Positions 53,233 through 62,409 of a stretch of DNA of 64,000 nucleotides are shown one piece after another. The stretch comes from Terrimonas_A sp051954695. GTDB taxonomy: Bacteria; Bacteroidota; Bacteroidia; Chitinophagales; Chitinophagaceae. Position 1 is the first letter of the stretch. Each line of letters begins with the position of its first letter. Where the stretch lies: positions 49,582 to 113,581 of the forward strand of contig JBQCHL010000025.1 in assembly GCA_051954695.1 (NCBI GenBank). Reading direction: 5' to 3'. A model generated the notes under the pieces. That model saw only the letters and a list, made by a program, of their open reading frames with translations. It was not told where the DNA came from and did not search any database. Both the position numbers and the translations under genes were made by a program.

Positions 53233-54531
53233 ATGAAACAGTTATTTATAGCTCTCAGTCTTTGGAGTATCCTGTCTTGCAGTAAACCCGGCGGCCAGGA
53301 ACCAGATCCGAATCCGAATCCCGGTCCGGGAAATCCTGGACAACCCGTAGAACTTACTATTGGAACTATAGTGCCAGACAGAGGTGAGTTTGTTCCGATT
53401 ACTATAAACGGTACTGGGTTCAGCAGCTCCATCGCCGATAACGTGGTCAGGGTAAACGGAGCTTTGGCTACCGTTACAAAAGCTACCTCCACACATCTTG
53501 AAATTACACTTCCTGCAAACCTTAGTGCGGGAGATCATGATATTGCGGTTACAACCAATTTCAAAACAGTTACCAAAGCAAAGGCCTATCACCTCATCGG
53601 ATGGATCGTCAGCAATTTTGCAGGCACGGGCGACTGGGCGCATACCGACAATACCGATCCGAACCTGGCTTCTTTCAAACAGCCCATTGGCATTGCATCC
53701 GATGCCGCGGGTAATTTTTATGTAGGCGATATGACAGTGATCAGGAAGATCGACCCGCAGGGACAGGTGAGCACTTTTGCAAGAGGGTTTGCACTTGTAA
53801 CCAGTATCGCAGTGGATGCCAACAATAATTTGTATGTGGCGGACCAATTCAATAACCAGATAAAAAAAGTATCGTCCGCAGGAGTGGTATCAGTGATCGC
53901 AGGAAAAAATGAATTGGGTGATGCGGATGGTACCGGGGAGAATGCCCGCTTTAGTTTGCCTTATGGGGTCGCTATCAATCCTGCAGGCACTCACCTGTAC
54001 ATTGGAGACCTTGGAAATAATGCGATCCGGCGGATCAGATTGTCGGACAATGAAGTGGTCACTGTGGCGGGAAATGGCACCAGTACAAGAAAAGACGATG
54101 TAGGTCTGAACGCCGGAATCCCTTCACCCGGTAATCTGGCATTCGATGCGGATGGCAATCTGCTGATCACTGAAAAAGGCGGTGGTATGATACGGAAAAT
54201 GGCAGCAGATGGAAGAATCACAACTGTTGGTGGATTTGAAACCCGGCAGGATGTAAGCATCTCCCCAACTCATCTCGCGTTCGATAGTCAAAAAAATATG
54301 TATGTAACATTCAGCGGAATGGCTAAAGTGAAAAAGTATGACCCTGCCGGCACCGATTCAGATTTTGCAGGGGCATCCAGCGGTCCACTTGATATGGATA
54401 ATGGCCCCGCCGACCTGGCTTTATTTAGAAGACCTGAAGGTATTCTTGTGAAGGAAGATGCTGCCAAAAACAAAACATTCTATGTAGTGGATTCGCACAG
54501 AAAGAAAATCAAGAAGATTACGAAACAGTAA
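53233..54531 (+). CDS. Lipoprotein with IPT/TIG domain and NHL repeats
   Basis: 432 residues from ATG 53233. Signal peptide with lipobox LSC (Cys16), a Pro/Asn/Gly-rich linker, an IPT/TIG immunoglobulin-like domain (about 43-122; TIVPDRGEFVPITINGTGFS), then a six-bladed NHL-type propeller whose units read GIASDAAGNFYVGD, SIAVDANNNLYVAD and LAFDADGNLLITE. It is anchored at the cell surface or periplasmic side and probably binds polysaccharide or protein; no enzymatic motif is seen. A terminator hairpin follows. Confidence 0.87.
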   Translation: MKQLFIALSLWSILSCSKPGGQEPDPNPNPGPGNPGQPVELTIGTIVPDRGEFVPITINGTGFSSSIADNVVRVNGALATVTKATSTHLEITLPANLSAGDHDIAVTTNFKTVTKAKAYHLIGWIVSNFAGTGDWAHTDNTDPNLASFKQPIGIASDAAGNFYVGDMTVIRKIDPQGQVSTFARGFALVTSIAVDANNNLYVADQFNNQIKKVSSAGVVSVIAGKNELGDADGTGENARFSLPYGVAINPAGTHLYIGDLGNNAIRRIRLSDNEVVTVAGNGTSTRKDDVGLNAGIPSPGNLAFDADGNLLITEKGGGMIRKMAADGRITTVGGFETRQDVSISPTHLAFDSQKNMYVTFSGMAKVKKYDPAGTDSDFAGASSGPLDMDNGPADLALFRRPEGILVKEDAAKNKTFYVVDSHRKKIKKITKQ

Positions 54532-54550
54532 CCGTATTCCATATTACAAC

Positions 54551-54581
54551 AAATGGAGCTGACCACAACTCAGCTCCATTT
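54551..54581. terminator. Bidirectional-type terminator hairpin
   Basis: Perfect 12-bp arms (54551-54562 AAATGGAGCTGA, 54570-54581) with a 7-base loop. The arm ends in ATTT on the plus strand and is followed by GTTTAG. It lies between the convergent lipoprotein and SRPBCC genes. Confidence 0.65.
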
Positions 54582-54604
54582 GTTTAGTAATTTACAGGTA
54601 AGCG

Positions 54605-55054
54605 CTATCTTTCAGCAACTTCCTTCAGTTTATTCAATGCTTTTGGCCAGGTTTCTTCGAAATAATCTTTGAAATCTTCTTTGCAGTCAACCGCTACTTT
54701 AAAAGTGGTCATGCCATTCTTTTCTTCCAGAAAATATTCCTCCATTGCATTGGCCCATCCATCAACAAGAGGTCCTTCAGTAATTTCTTTATCATCACTG
54801 ACAAGTCCAAGATGTTTAATAGAAATTTGTTTATTAGGAATATTCTCTACAATATTCGCTACCATGCCTTCGCGTTTGCCCTCTTTGCTGATCCCTACAA
54901 ACCGTATTTTCGATCCTTTGTCCCAACTGCCTTCAAAGGAAGAAGTCGGATTAAATTCAGCGGTCCATTCGCGATACAGTTTATCATCTGTAACTGTATG
55001 AAATACTTTAGCTGCCGGAGCTTTGATGTTGACATTAAAATGTAGCTTTTCCAT
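54605..55054 (-). CDS. SRPBCC/AHSA1-like protein
   Basis: 149 residues with the typical start LHFNVNIKAPAAKVFHTVTD, the middle segment YREWTAEFNP and the end EDFKDYFEETWPKALNKLKE of the AHSA1-domain group within the Bet v1-like superfamily. No active site is visible. Small cytoplasmic proteins of this class are common in the phylum and mostly unstudied. It is not related in sequence to the SRPBCC protein at 49207. Confidence 0.85.
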   Translation of the reverse strand: MEKLHFNVNIKAPAAKVFHTVTDDKLYREWTAEFNPTSSFEGSWDKGSKIRFVGISKEGKREGMVANIVENIPNKQISIKHLGLVSDDKEITEGPLVDGWANAMEEYFLEEKNGMTTFKVAVDCKEDFKDYFEETWPKALNKLKEVAER

Positions 55055-55271
55055 GTTGCTGATTTTTTAAGATGAACTCATAATGATTTTATGGTTGAAA
55101 GAGTACCGTGAGTTCAAAATTAATACGTGACTGTTTGCAAACGGATGTGTGAATACGCCAAAAACAGGGGCAGTTGCGACTAACTACTAATACACACCAA
55201 AAGGATTCATTCTACTAAAATCTTCTACTACCGCTTTTTATCCTTTTCCGCGTGTTCCTGTAAACAATTTT

Positions 55272-55784
55272 ATGACTACACCTTCTACCCCCGATAAACG
55301 GTACTTCCTGAACGGCCTCGCCCTTCAGCATAGTTGTGATCCGCTTTCGCTTGATCCTCATTGGGCATTGCAGCAACTATATCACAGCTCTTCGACTGAA
55401 GAAATGCAGGAAATGTTCACAGAATTTTGCGAAGCAGCCATTGCGCCCACGTACAACTGGCAATTGGATACCCCTGGCACACTGCTGCAATTTGTGGACC
55501 AATTAGAACAACTGATCGAAGCCTGTTTTCTTTTACTGGCCTGGATGAACCCGGAAAGTCCGGGGACTAAAAAAAATGAAGCACAGGCAGTCCGTCAATT
55601 TTTCAAAACCCGCAATCTTTCCGGCTGGAAACAATGGTTACATCGCTGGACCATAAGTGCTTTGTCGGCCCGGAGCGTTGCCGAACTGGTAGAGCCTGAA
55701 GATTTATTGCCTTTTGTACAGGGAATGGAAAAGCTTTTGACAGCAGGAGCACAGCTATCGAAAGAAAATAAAAAAAGATCATAA
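55272..55784 (+). CDS. Unknown cytoplasmic protein
   Basis: 170 residues, no signal peptide or membrane helix. It appears mainly helical, with many Trp, Leu and Gln and a stretch YFLNGLALQHSCDPLSLDPHWALQQL near the N-terminus. I do not recognise the family. It lies 61 bases before the next gene and may be cotranscribed with it. Confidence 0.65.
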   Translation: MTTPSTPDKRYFLNGLALQHSCDPLSLDPHWALQQLYHSSSTEEMQEMFTEFCEAAIAPTYNWQLDTPGTLLQFVDQLEQLIEACFLLLAWMNPESPGTKKNEAQAVRQFFKTRNLSGWKQWLHRWTISALSARSVAELVEPEDLLPFVQGMEKLLTAGAQLSKENKKRS

Positions 55785-55845
55785 CATTAAAGACATACAC
55801 GCCACCCCCAAATCCCTTAACTTTAGTTATATTAAAATTATCGCT

Positions 55846-56406
55846 ATGCTTGAAAATCTTCTTAACCTAGTAAAACAACAAGCCGGCTCTTCCATTATCA
55901 ATAATCCGGCAATCCCCAATGAAAAAAATGATGAAGCAGTAGCAGTGGCTGGTCAATCCATTACGGGTAGCCTGCAACAGCTGCTTTCACAGGGTGGCAT
56001 TAAGGACGTGTTGTCCATGTTCAGCGGCAACCAGGAGATCAACTCATCCAACCCTGCGGTGCAGCAGGTTTCCGGAAACCTGGCGCAAAACCTGATGGAC
56101 AAGCTGGGGCTCGATCAGCAACAAGCCGGCTCTGTAGCCGGTGGGCTTGTTCCGGATGTACTGAAAAACCTGGTAAATAAAACAAACGATCCTAATGACA
56201 ACAGTTTCGATATCCAGGGAATTTTCAATTCTCTTAGCGGTGGCGGCACTTCCGGCATGAACGTACAGGGCCTGCTGAATAAATTCAAAGGCGGCCTCGA
56301 CCAGGACGGAGATGGAGATGTAGATCTGCAGGATCTTACTGCAGCCTTTTCTGGCAAAGGCGGCGGCGGTGGAATAATGGATAAGCTGAAAGGGCTTTTT
56401 AATTAA
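55846..56406 (+). CDS. Unknown helical protein with an EF-hand-like loop, DUF937-like
   Basis: 186 residues, no signal peptide. Helical, rich in Gln, Asn and Gly, with repeated amphipathic segments (SITGSLQQLLSQGGIKDVL, NLAQNLMDKLGLDQQQAGSV) resembling DUF937 proteins. Near residues 151-162 is a calcium-binding-type loop, DQDGDGDVDLQDL, as in EF-hands and dockerins, followed by a Gly-rich tail. One such loop alone is unusual in a DUF937-like protein. A very strong terminator follows directly. Confidence 0.7.
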   Translation: MLENLLNLVKQQAGSSIINNPAIPNEKNDEAVAVAGQSITGSLQQLLSQGGIKDVLSMFSGNQEINSSNPAVQQVSGNLAQNLMDKLGLDQQQAGSVAGGLVPDVLKNLVNKTNDPNDNSFDIQGIFNSLSGGGTSGMNVQGLLNKFKGGLDQDGDGDVDLQDLTAAFSGKGGGGGIMDKLKGLFN

Positions 56407-56426
56407 GAATAGTATATAACGAACGG

Positions 56427-56470
56427 AACAGGCTTTCGCAAACCGGTTTGCGAAAGCCTGTTTTTATTTT
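56427..56470 (+). terminator. Strong rho-independent terminator with 18-bp perfect stem
   Basis: A 36-base perfect palindrome (56427-56462, arm AACAGGCTTTCGCAAACC) is followed by TTTATTTT. It lies 21 bases after the stop of the DUF937-like gene. Confidence 0.85.
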
Positions 56471-56580
56471 CCGCATAAAATATTATCATGAAGTCCAGGT
56501 CCAGGCAAAAAGTAGAATGATCGGTGCCTTTTACCGATCCATAGCTATTTATTCGGCATAGCGTCCCAACAATAAAGATT

Positions 56581-56964
56581 TTATAGTTGTTTGCGGTATT
56601 TTTCAACCGCCAGCACAATAATAATACCTACTGTATACGCTACCAGATCTATCCACTCAAACAAATTGCCAATAACGACATTCGCAATCCGGGAATGCTG
56701 CAGCCCCAAAAGCTTTACAAGTTTTAAGTATTGCAGCACCTCAATGAGGTAGGAAAACAAAAGCACGCCTATCGCTATTTTAACCGGGCTTATATTTACA
56801 AACGCCCTGACAAAACAGTACAGCAAAATCACCACAAGCAAGTCTCCGATATATGGCCGGATGATCCTGTCGTGCATATACAACGCTATCAAAACTTCAA
56901 TAACAAAAAGGAGAACAGCAAGAAGGAAATAGGTTTTGTTGAACCGGAAAACAGGGTGGCGCAT
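56581..56964 (-). CDS. DUF2809 family membrane protein
   Basis: 127 residues with four hydrophobic helices (about 10-28, 35-55, 60-82, 98-120) and the family segments RPYIGDLLVVILLYCFVRAF and RIANVVIGNLFEWIDLVAY. Function is unknown. It starts 8 bases after the methyltransferase stop and is the last gene of this minus-strand run. Confidence 0.88.
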   Translation of the reverse strand: MRHPVFRFNKTYFLLAVLLFVIEVLIALYMHDRIIRPYIGDLLVVILLYCFVRAFVNISPVKIAIGVLLFSYLIEVLQYLKLVKLLGLQHSRIANVVIGNLFEWIDLVAYTVGIIIVLAVEKYRKQL

Positions 56965-56972
56965 TTATCTCT

Positions 56973-57497
56973 TTATTTTGTAACCAGGCTCCCAATAATA
57001 CAAAATGCTGAAGCCGGCTGCAATGATTTGAACAGGGTTTTCTCTACTTTCAATCCATTTTTCTTCAATACCTCTGCCGCTTCTTTGGCGATTTGCCTGG
57101 TAACTTCCACAGGCGGTTGGTAAAATAAATAAAATTGGCCGGCCGGTTTCAGATGTCTCCGGATAACCGGCAACGAGAATCTGGGATTTTTCCAGAATGC
57201 ACTTACATTAAATGCAACTATTTTGTCAAACCGTTCTGGTAAAATAGTTACTTCCGGGTCTTTTTTTATAACTGTTGTTATGCGGCTTTCTATATGTATT
57301 TTATTCCTTTCAACCGCTTTGCTGATCATTGGTTCCGATTTGTCGATCATCACCAGTTTTCCATCTTTCAATAAGCCAGCTACCTGTTCAGCAAGCAGCC
57401 CCACTCCTCCGCCTATTTCCAGCAGATGATCCGAAGGCTGTATGTCCATTGTTTTAACAGCCCAGGCAAACCGTTCAGGCAATTCATTTTTTTTCAT
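56973..57497 (-). CDS. Class I SAM-dependent methyltransferase
   Basis: 174 residues, a compact Rossmann fold. The SAM-binding motif is LLEIGGGVGLLAEQV (about 25-40), the acidic ribose contact is VMIDKSE, and FDKIVAFNVSAFW corresponds to motif post-II. The substrate is not evident. It follows nagA by 21 bases and precedes the DUF2809 gene by 8. Confidence 0.85.
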   Translation of the reverse strand: MKKNELPERFAWAVKTMDIQPSDHLLEIGGGVGLLAEQVAGLLKDGKLVMIDKSEPMISKAVERNKIHIESRITTVIKKDPEVTILPERFDKIVAFNVSAFWKNPRFSLPVIRRHLKPAGQFYLFYQPPVEVTRQIAKEAAEVLKKNGLKVEKTLFKSLQPASAFCIIGSLVTK

Positions 57498-57518
57498 ATC
57501 GTAATGAACAGGCTTGGA

Positions 57519-58622
57519 TTAATCCAGTACCTTCTGCACTTCCAGGTCTTTATTCAGGACAGTCATTTTTGCATCATACCCTTTCTGTATCTTCCCAAGC
57601 TGGTTTTCCATCTTCATCACTTTTGCCGGATAAAGCGAACACATACGCAATGCTTCGCCCAGTTCCACACCGGCAAAGGAGGTTAATCGCTGCACGGCTT
57701 TACTCATTGTCAGCGCAGAACCGCTCAATATACCACTCGCTTCATATTTATCACCGGCAAATTGATGAGGGTACGCTCCTTTATCCGTTTCCGTTACAGC
57801 ATCGGTAATTACAAACAGGCGGTCTTTCATTATCTGCTTGGCTATCCGCACGGCTGCATAATCCACATGATGGCCATCGGGGATGATACTTGCCATTATG
57901 GTATCATCATCCATTGCAGCACCAACCAATCCTGGTGCGCGATGCTGCAACGGGCTCATGGCATTGTATAAGTGTGTAACAGTGGTGGCTCCATTGGAAA
58001 ACCCCTGTTTCGCTTCTGTATAAGTAGCATTGCTATGCCCGGCCGAAATGACAATCCCCTGGCTGGCGATATAGCTCATCAGCGATGGGCCGCATACTTC
58101 CGGGGCAAGTGTGATGATCTTGATCACATCCTTTCCATATTCCAGCAATGCCTTCACCTCTTCTGCTGATGGCGTATGGATCAACGATTCTATATGTGCC
58201 CCTCTTCTTACAGGATTGATCCAGGGACCCTCAAGATGCAGGCCCAATACACCCTGACCACCCATTTTCCAGTATTCCCTCACCGCATCTATGCATTGAT
58301 GGAATACTTCGTAAGTATTGGTTGCTACTGTGGGCATACACCAGGCAGCACCGCCACTGCGGCAATATTCATTAAGCTTATATAATGAATCCGCTTCAGG
58401 ATAAACAGACAACAATTTTCCATAAGCTCCATAGATCTGCAAGTCGATAAAAGCAGGGACAAGCATTGCATTTTCAAACAGTTCTACCGATAATGAAGCA
58501 GGGATCTCATTTACTTTAATCAGTTCTATGATCTTTCCATCCACGGTTATTACTCCGTATCCTTTCAGCCATTCTTCGCCAGTAAAAATTTCGTCAGCGA
58601 TATATACTTTCTGTTGAGGCAT
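57519..58622 (-). CDS. nagA: N-acetylglucosamine-6-phosphate deacetylase
   Basis: 367 residues, amidohydrolase fold. Visible: VPAFIDLQIYGAYG (metal region), LHLEGPWINPVRRGAH (metal Glu), SAGHSNATYTEA (metal His), and VTHLYNAMSPLQHR. The catalytic Asp lies in FVITDAVTETD. It deacetylates GlcNAc-6-phosphate in amino-sugar recycling, including peptidoglycan turnover. NagB is not in the window. It follows a small membrane protein gene by 36 bases. Confidence 0.92.
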   Translation of the reverse strand: MPQQKVYIADEIFTGEEWLKGYGVITVDGKIIELIKVNEIPASLSVELFENAMLVPAFIDLQIYGAYGKLLSVYPEADSLYKLNEYCRSGGAAWCMPTVATNTYEVFHQCIDAVREYWKMGGQGVLGLHLEGPWINPVRRGAHIESLIHTPSAEEVKALLEYGKDVIKIITLAPEVCGPSLMSYIASQGIVISAGHSNATYTEAKQGFSNGATTVTHLYNAMSPLQHRAPGLVGAAMDDDTIMASIIPDGHHVDYAAVRIAKQIMKDRLFVITDAVTETDKGAYPHQFAGDKYEASGILSGSALTMSKAVQRLTSFAGVELGEALRMCSLYPAKVMKMENQLGKIQKGYDAKMTVLNKDLEVQKVLD

Positions 58623-58658
58623 TCTTCTGTTTGTAGATTGATTGAATTGAGGCCACTC

Positions 58659-58931
58659 TTATAATTTCCAGAAACGGCCAAACAGGCCCAGGTATTTTTC
58701 CTTTATAACCGGCACGGCCTTTTTGTTATTGCCAGTTGTAGTAATGGCGGTAAAAGAAGTAACTGAAAAAATAGAATAGGCTACGCCATTGGTATATTCT
58801 ATCACGGGAGGATTTTCCCTTGTGTACTCCTTTGCATAAAATTCTTTAAAGGCATCTGGCCCTGGTTTGGTAAGTGCACCGATCAATACAATAGCTATAA
58901 TAAAGAGAAAGACAAGAGTGCGGAATTTCAT
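58659..58931 (-). CDS. Small membrane-anchored protein, DUF4359-like
   Basis: 90 residues. One N-terminal hydrophobic helix (about 4-20) is followed by LTKPGPDAFKEFYAKEY and a short soluble domain ending LGLFGRFWKL. The pattern (helix, TxP, short acidic-aromatic repeat, C-terminal G-x-W) is like DUF4359. Function is unknown. It lies between nagA and the response regulator on the same strand. Confidence 0.65.
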   Translation of the reverse strand: MKFRTLVFLFIIAIVLIGALTKPGPDAFKEFYAKEYTRENPPVIEYTNGVAYSIFSVTSFTAITTTGNNKKAVPVIKEKYLGLFGRFWKL

Positions 58932-59005
58932 ACCGGTTTTTGAGTTAAAGATAATCAGAATCGATGAGCGTTGACCGATTGATCGTTTTCATCCAAAGTC
59001 TCACC

Positions 59006-59695
59006 CTACCCTGTTACAAACCTGTACCCGATTCCTTTTATCGTCAATATCTCCAGCGAAGGGTCTTCTTTCAAATACCCACGAAGCTTGGTAATGTACA
59101 CATCCAGGTTGCGGCTGTTGAAAAAAGAATCATTTCCCCAAAGCAGGTTGAGTATATCACGGCGGTCGATGATCTTATCGCGGTTCTGATACAGCAGTTT
59201 CAATAATTCTGCTTCGCGGTAAGAAAGTTTTTTCTCTTCGCTGCCGTTTTGCAGCAACTGACGGTTCAACTGGAAACTGTATTTGCCCAATGTAATCGTA
59301 TCCCCGCTGATCTTTTCAGGCTCAGCACTCTTATTACGCAATGCATTCTGTATCCGCACGATCAGCTCTTCCATACTGAATGGCTTGCGGATATAATCAT
59401 TACCGCCCAGGGAAAAACCCTTTACCACATCTTCGGTTTGAGTTTTAGCGGTTAAAAAGATAATGGGCACATCTTCATTGATCTCCCTTATTTCATCTGC
59501 GATGGTAAATCCGTCTTTATTAGGGAGCATCACGTCGAGCACGCAGATGTCCGGGTTGGCTTTCTGAAAAGCTGCAGTAGCCTTTGCTCCGTCGCTTTCC
59601 ATGATCACTTCAAAACCGCGGCTCTCGAGACTTTCTTTAACTATTTTTCCAAGGAATACTTCGTCTTCTACGTAAAAAACTTTTGTTGCACTCAT
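59006..59695 (-). CDS. OmpR/PhoB-type response regulator
   Basis: 229 residues. Receiver domain about 3-118 with Asp54 (CVLDVML) and acidic pocket YVEDE; the winged-helix DNA-binding domain about 130-228 with the ending LTIKGIGYRFV. It overlaps the kinase gene by 4 bases (ATGA), so the pair is translationally coupled. Targets may include the divergent GLPGLI gene, in front of which lie 10-bp-spaced direct repeats. Confidence 0.94.
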   Translation of the reverse strand: MSATKVFYVEDEVFLGKIVKESLESRGFEVIMESDGAKATAAFQKANPDICVLDVMLPNKDGFTIADEIREINEDVPIIFLTAKTQTEDVVKGFSLGGNDYIRKPFSMEELIVRIQNALRNKSAEPEKISGDTITLGKYSFQLNRQLLQNGSEEKKLSYREAELLKLLYQNRDKIIDRRDILNLLWGNDSFFNSRNLDVYITKLRGYLKEDPSLEILTIKGIGYRFVTG

Positions 59696-61476
59696 GTACT
59701 TTGTTTTGGCAGTATAATGGTAAAGGTACTGCCCAAACCCTCACGACTCTCTACTTTAATTGTGCCATTATGCCGGCGAACCACCTGGGCCACATAACTC
59801 AGCCCCAGGCCATGGCCTTTTGCATTATGGGTGTCGCCTGCCGGCACCCGGAAGAATTTTTCAAACACTTTGTCCTTGTATTGCGTAGGGATGCCCATAC
59901 CATTGTCGGCCACCTGTAGCTCCACTTGCTCGCCCAACTGTTTCAGGCTCACCTGGATAACAGGATTATCTTTACTGTATTTCAATGCGTTATCCAATAA
60001 ATTGAACACCACGCTCAGCAGGTGCAGGCGGTCGCCTTTGATCGTAGTATCACCCTCAAGGCTGATAGATATCTGTGCGTGATACTTCTCCAGTTGAAGG
60101 CGCAGAGAAGCCACCACTTCATCCACCACATCTTTCAAATTGAACAGCTCATATTTGATCTCCATTTCCTTTTTCTCAAACATGGACAGTTTCAGCACCT
60201 TATCAACCAGCAAGCCGAGCCGCTGTAATTCATTCTGTGAAATATCAAGGTATTCCCGTGTACGTTCGGGGTTTTGAATTGCATTGAAATTCTTTAAGGC
60301 CTCAATGGCTACGCCAACTGTGGCTATAGGTGTTTTCAGTTCATGAGTAATATTACTGATAAGATCATTCTTCATCTGAGCCAACCTATGCTGCCGGAGC
60401 AGACTGCGATAAAGCGCCACAAACGAAGCAATGGTGATGCCGACCAGCAATAACGAAAACAGGATCGGCATTTTCAGCTTTCCTAAAATAAATCCTACTT
60501 CATTGCCCAGTGAAAGCCGGTAAGTCATGGGATTGGAAAACCCAACGGTTACTTCATTCAGCGCTGCAGAGTCCTGTGCTGCTTTATCTACTTTGCTTAC
60601 GGCAAAGCCAAGATTGATCTTTTCATTTTTCAACCTGGCAGTATAGGCATCCGTAACTTCTTTTACCGTTACAGAATCTTTCAGCGATAAAGAATCTACA
60701 TTATACAAAAACCGGATCACCGCATCGCGGGCTGTATCCCTGGGAGTAATACGGAAGAATGGAGCCGATCTAACTGTAACATGATCCACTCTGCCATCTG
60801 CAGCAACGCCCTCTGCACGGATAAGTGAATCGGTCTTTTTTTGCCCATAGCGTATAGTCACCTTAGGAATCTTTGAAATTGCAGCTCTTTCTATTTCCAT
60901 TTCCCTTATCTCTTCCGGGTCAAGGGAATCAACTTCGTTAAGCGCCATCTTTACCATTCCTTTTACAGGGATCCTTTTAAAAATCGCCTGTAATGAATCG
61001 GCTACTTTATGGAGAGAGTCTTTCAGCCCGGCCAATACAACTTTTCCGTACTGATGATTGATACTATCCGGCAAATCGATTTCTTTGATCCTTTCCTGCA
61101 GGAGGTTCACCATGGTGATCACCGGTTCTTTACGGACAGCAATGGCTCCCTGTGCCTGCACGGGTTTATCGCTCCTGTCATTTCTATCCTTCCTTTTAAA
61201 ATGCATATTCACAGGAGGAGGCATGAGCATATTAGAATCGATGCGTACGTTTGTCGCCTCCAGTTTCAGCTTGGATGCCTGCAGGCGCAGGATCGTTTGC
61301 CTGAAGGCTGCATTGGTCTTGATCTCCAGGTTCTGTTTTTCCCGGTTATAATTATCCCGCAGCCAGTATGCCTGGAAACCTGCTATCCCTACAATGGTCA
61401 ATAGCATAAAAAAGAGCAAAAGCTTCAGTTGCCCTGAGCTCTTTGGTTTTGCCTGACTGACTGATGAATGTTTCAT
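59692..61476 (-). CDS. Sensor histidine kinase, HisKA type
   Basis: 594 residues from ATG 61476; the frame extends to 61530 but that start would include the promoter. Two membrane helices (about 16-36 and 335-360 by eye) enclose a large periplasmic sensor with no domain I recognise. The kinase core has NITHELKTPIATVG with the phosphorylated His, NLLDNALKYS (N box) and VADNGMGIP (G1 box). It pairs with the OmpR-type regulator that overlaps its 3' end. Confidence 0.92.
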   Translation of the reverse strand: MKHSSVSQAKPKSSGQLKLLLFFMLLTIVGIAGFQAYWLRDNYNREKQNLEIKTNAAFRQTILRLQASKLKLEATNVRIDSNMLMPPPVNMHFKRKDRNDRSDKPVQAQGAIAVRKEPVITMVNLLQERIKEIDLPDSINHQYGKVVLAGLKDSLHKVADSLQAIFKRIPVKGMVKMALNEVDSLDPEEIREMEIERAAISKIPKVTIRYGQKKTDSLIRAEGVAADGRVDHVTVRSAPFFRITPRDTARDAVIRFLYNVDSLSLKDSVTVKEVTDAYTARLKNEKINLGFAVSKVDKAAQDSAALNEVTVGFSNPMTYRLSLGNEVGFILGKLKMPILFSLLLVGITIASFVALYRSLLRQHRLAQMKNDLISNITHELKTPIATVGVAIEALKNFNAIQNPERTREYLDISQNELQRLGLLVDKVLKLSMFEKKEMEIKYELFNLKDVVDEVVASLRLQLEKYHAQISISLEGDTTIKGDRLHLLSVVFNLLDNALKYSKDNPVIQVSLKQLGEQVELQVADNGMGIPTQYKDKVFEKFFRVPAGDTHNAKGHGLGLSYVAQVVRRHNGTIKVESREGLGSTFTIILPKQST

Positions 61477-61494
61477 TTTTTTTCGATTCGATAC

Positions 61495-61502
61495 CAAATG
61501 TA
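61495..61502 (-). promoter_or_regulatory. -7 element of the kinase-regulator operon
   Basis: The minus strand reads TACATTTG, a perfect TAnnTTTG match, 18 bases upstream of the ATG at 61476. No proper -33 TTG is present, which would fit a promoter needing an activator; the TTAACC repeats lie 30-45 bases upstream. Confidence 0.45.
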
Positions 61503-61531
61503 ACCAATACTTCCAGCCTGAACAGGCCATA

Positions 61532-61566
61532 TTAACCTTTATTAACCTTATTGCAAGGTGGGTTAA
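61532..61566. promoter_or_regulatory. Candidate binding site of the OmpR-type regulator
   Basis: Two direct TTAACC copies (61532-61537 and 61542-61547) are exactly 10 bases apart, the layout of PhoB/OmpR half-sites. An inverted GGTTAA copy is at 61561-61566. They sit between the divergent promoters of the kinase operon and the GLPGLI gene. Confidence 0.45.
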
Positions 61567-61589
61567 CTTCCTTCCGGAAGGCCCCGCAG

Positions 61590-61597
61590 TAGATTTG
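61590..61597 (+). promoter_or_regulatory. -7 element of the GLPGLI gene
   Basis: TAGATTTG is a perfect TAnnTTTG match 24 bases before the ATG at 61621. The -33 position has no TTG, as at the opposing promoter. Confidence 0.45.
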
Positions 61598-61620
61598 AAA
61601 CCTATTAAAAAACTACCATA

Positions 61621-62403
61621 ATGAAAAGAATTGTACTTCCCTGCCTGAGCCTTTTATTGACAGGCAGCCTTTTCGCCCAGCAAAAAGAAGGTAAAGTAAC
61701 TTATGAGCGTTCTGTTCAGATGCAGATCACCATGGCCGCCCGCGGTGGTGAGCCCCAAACCATTTCTCAAACACGGACCAACAAGTTTGAACTGAATTTT
61801 GCCAATAACCAGATGAGTTGGAAGCAACTGGAAGATGAGATACAGGCAGATGAAGCCCAAACAGGGGGTATGATGATCCGTAATTTAGGAGGAGGCCAGG
61901 ACGATATCACTTTCTGTGATTTCTCCCAATCAAAAAAAATAGAACAACGCGATTTTATGGATAAACGCTTTCTGATCTCCGACAGCATTCAAAAAGGCAA
62001 CTGGAAACTTACCGACGAAACCAAAACCATCCTCGACCACCTTTGCCGCAAAGCCACTACCCAACGCATTGGGAAAAGAATGAGCACGGGTATGCAAAAC
62101 GGAAAAATGGAGCGCAAGGAAGTAGACGATACCACTACTACGATTGCATGGTTCACTACAGATATTCCTGTACCCGCAGGCCCCGAGGTGCAGGGGCAAT
62201 TGCCCGGCCTTATCCTGGAACTCGAAGTCAATGGTGGAAGAACCATTTATAAAGCTTTGGATATACAGGCCAAACCAGACATGGCTGCTATTAAAGAACC
62301 AACAAAAGGAAAAAAAGTGACCCGCGCAGAATTCACTGATGAAACAAAGAAGATGATTGATCAAATGCAGCAGAATGGAGGAATGCGGTTTAGGATGAAC
62401 TAA
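61621..62403 (+). CDS. GLPGLI family exported protein
   Basis: 260 residues. Signal peptide 1-19 (ending SLFAQ), then the family pattern KEGKVTYERSVQM at the N-terminus, a middle core and the naming motif LPGLILELE (about residue 195). The family is confined largely to Bacteroidota, is exported and has no known function. Here it is divergent from an OmpR-type two-component pair and upstream of an NtrC-type regulator, suggesting envelope-signal control. Confidence 0.9.
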   Translation: MKRIVLPCLSLLLTGSLFAQQKEGKVTYERSVQMQITMAARGGEPQTISQTRTNKFELNFANNQMSWKQLEDEIQADEAQTGGMMIRNLGGGQDDITFCDFSQSKKIEQRDFMDKRFLISDSIQKGNWKLTDETKTILDHLCRKATTQRIGKRMSTGMQNGKMERKEVDDTTTTIAWFTTDIPVPAGPEVQGQLPGLILELEVNGGRTIYKALDIQAKPDMAAIKEPTKGKKVTRAEFTDETKKMIDQMQQNGGMRFRMN

Positions 62404-62409
62404 ATAATG

